From: Methanosphaera sp.
GTDB taxonomy: Archaea > Methanobacteriota > Methanobacteria > Methanobacteriales > Methanobacteriaceae
Assembly (NCBI GenBank): GCA_013330915.1
Contig: DUHK01000083.1
Location: 1-14,168 of the forward strand
Length of the DNA: 14,168 nt
Reading direction: 5' to 3'
Made by a program: the position numbers and the translations under genes. The notes beneath the pieces are model-generated. The model made no database searches and was not told where the DNA came from. It worked only from the letters and a program-made list of their open reading frames with translations. This document shows positions 13,140 to 14,168 of this stretch, in pieces (positions within the stretch are counted from its first letter, which is position 1; the number at the start of each line of letters is the position of its first letter).

Positions 13140-14168
13140 ATGGAATATGATTTTGACACAATGGACGACTTCGATTTTGAAGGAAAAACTGTACTCTTAA
13201 GAGTCGACGTAAACTCCCCAGTAGACCCACTCAGTGGAGAACTACTAGACGACACAAGAATGGTACTACACTCCGCAACAATATCAGAACTATCACAAAG
13301 AGGAGCAAAAGTAGTAATCCTAGCACACCAAAGCAGACCAGGAAAATCAGACTTCACAACACTAAAACAACATGCACTAGCAATATCCAACATCATCGGA
13401 AAAGAAGTACAATATGTAGACTCAATCTTCTCAACAGAAGCACAAAAAACAATATCAAACATGGTAAACGGAGAAATAGTGCTGCTGGAAAACGTAAGAT
13501 TCTTCTCAGAAGAAATGCCAAAACTATCAGCAGAAGAACAAGCAAACTCAGTGATGGTGCAAAAACTATACCCACTGGCAGACTACTTCGTAAACGACGC
13601 ATTCGCAACAGCACACAGATCACAAACAAGTATCATAGGATTCTCACAAGTACTACCATCAATCGCAGGAAGAGTAATGGAACTGGAACTAAACTCCCTA
13701 TTCGGAATACTGGATAACGCACAAGAACCAAGAGTATACGTACTCGGAGGAATCAAAGCAGACGACTCAATAAACGTCATGGCAAACGCACTAAAATCAA
13801 ACCAAGCAGACTACGTACTAACAACAGGACTCGTAGCAAACATATTCTTAGCAGCAAAAGGATACAACCTACAAGAATTCAACCTAAACTTCATCAAAGA
13901 AAGAGGATATGAAGACTTCATACAAATAGCAAAAGACCTACTCGCAGAATTTGAAGAAAAAATCATAGTACCAACAGACCTCGCAATACTCGAAGATGAT
14001 AGCAGAGTCGAATACCCCGTTGACCAAATACCAAACCTACCAATATATGACATAGGAACAAAAACAATAGAAATGTACAAGGAAAAAATCCTCGAAGCAA
14101 AAACACTATTCGCAAATGGACCTGCAGGAGTATTTGAAAAAGAGGGATTCAATCTTGGAACAGAAGAC
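13140..14168 (+). CDS. pgk: Phosphoglycerate kinase, 3' end outside the window
   Basis: PGK catalyses reversible phosphate transfer between 1,3-bisphosphoglycerate and ADP. The frame stays open to the window end and gives 343 residues of an expected 400 or so. Motifs in order are LLRVDVNSP (the substrate-binding RVDxNxP block), DDTRM, ILAHQSRPG, LLENVRFFSEE, VNDAFATAHRSQTS and YVLGGIKADD. NGPAGVFE lies near the cut, in the nucleotide-binding C-domain. Two starts are possible. The ATG at 13125 has no ribosome binding site; the ATG at 13140 follows GGGGT (13127-13131) by eight bases and is preferred, losing only MGYRK. It is cotranscribed with tpiA. The N-domain catalytic Arg and the substrate motifs are intact. 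Confidence 0.94.
   Translation, partial: MEYDFDTMDDFDFEGKTVLLRVDVNSPVDPLSGELLDDTRMVLHSATISELSQRGAKVVILAHQSRPGKSDFTTLKQHALAISNIIGKEVQYVDSIFSTEAQKTISNMVNGEIVLLENVRFFSEEMPKLSAEEQANSVMVQKLYPLADYFVNDAFATAHRSQTSIIGFSQVLPSIAGRVMELELNSLFGILDNAQEPRVYVLGGIKADDSINVMANALKSNQADYVLTTGLVANIFLAAKGYNLQEFNLNFIKERGYEDFIQIAKDLLAEFEEKIIVPTDLAILEDDSRVEYPVDQIPNLPIYDIGTKTIEMYKEKILEAKTLFANGPAGVFEKEGFNLGTED

Overview
The window looks like chromosome of an AT-rich mesophilic methanogen of the order Methanobacteriales, most likely Methanosphaera or a close relative. The basis is the gene set. It includes archaeal-type IMP cyclohydrolase PurO, an archaetidylserine-synthase-type CDP-alcohol phosphotransferase, and archaeal dihydroneopterin aldolase MptD of the methanopterin pathway. 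It also includes the four-subunit 2-oxoglutarate:ferredoxin oxidoreductase KorDABC of the incomplete reductive TCA pathway, tRNA wyosine enzyme Taw1, and archaeal TIM and PGK. Ribosome binding sites are of the GGAGGTGA type and promoters carry TATA boxes. No plasmid, phage, IS, CRISPR, tRNA or rRNA sequence was seen.

Layout. (1) 1-2660, minus strand: an exbB-exbD-purO operon (a TolQ/TolR-like proton channel pair followed by purine synthesis), then rnhB on its own promoter. (2) 2919-5092, plus strand: pssA (ether-lipid head group), a membrane-anchored DUF515-like protein with CpaB/SAF-like features, and mptD. (3) 5117-5839, minus strand: an unrecognised protein with a ribbon-helix-helix-like N-terminus and a long coiled coil, convergent with mptD. 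(4) 5840-6442: a gene-free AT-rich stretch of about 600 bases. It carries a near-perfect palindrome beside the TATA box of the coiled-coil gene, a 14-base direct repeat, many ATCAT/ATGAT elements, and an inverted repeat upstream of the next operon. (5) 6443-10310, plus strand: korD-korA-korB-korC-sucC, tightly packed. (6) 10462-12310, minus strand: taw1 followed by a secreted or membrane-anchored DUF1002 protein with a hairpin plus U-tract terminator. (7) 12440-14168, plus strand: tpiA and the first 343 codons of pgk, cut by the window end.

How it fits together. SucC (with a SucD encoded elsewhere) makes succinyl-CoA, which Kor reductively carboxylates to 2-oxoglutarate for glutamate synthesis. 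TIM and PGK serve gluconeogenesis. PurO finishes IMP synthesis, and MptD makes the pterin precursor of methanopterin. In several places the Shine-Dalgarno position favours a start a few codons inside the longest reading frame (korD, korA, korC, mptD, taw1, pgk).

The most interesting region is 5.1-6.4 kb. There the plus strand appears to change from G/T-leaning to A/C-leaning, largely irrespective of gene direction. This coincides with the palindrome-bearing intergenic region and the RHH-coiled-coil gene. A fork-convergence (terminus-like) region with a MatP-like organising protein is a testable but speculative reading.
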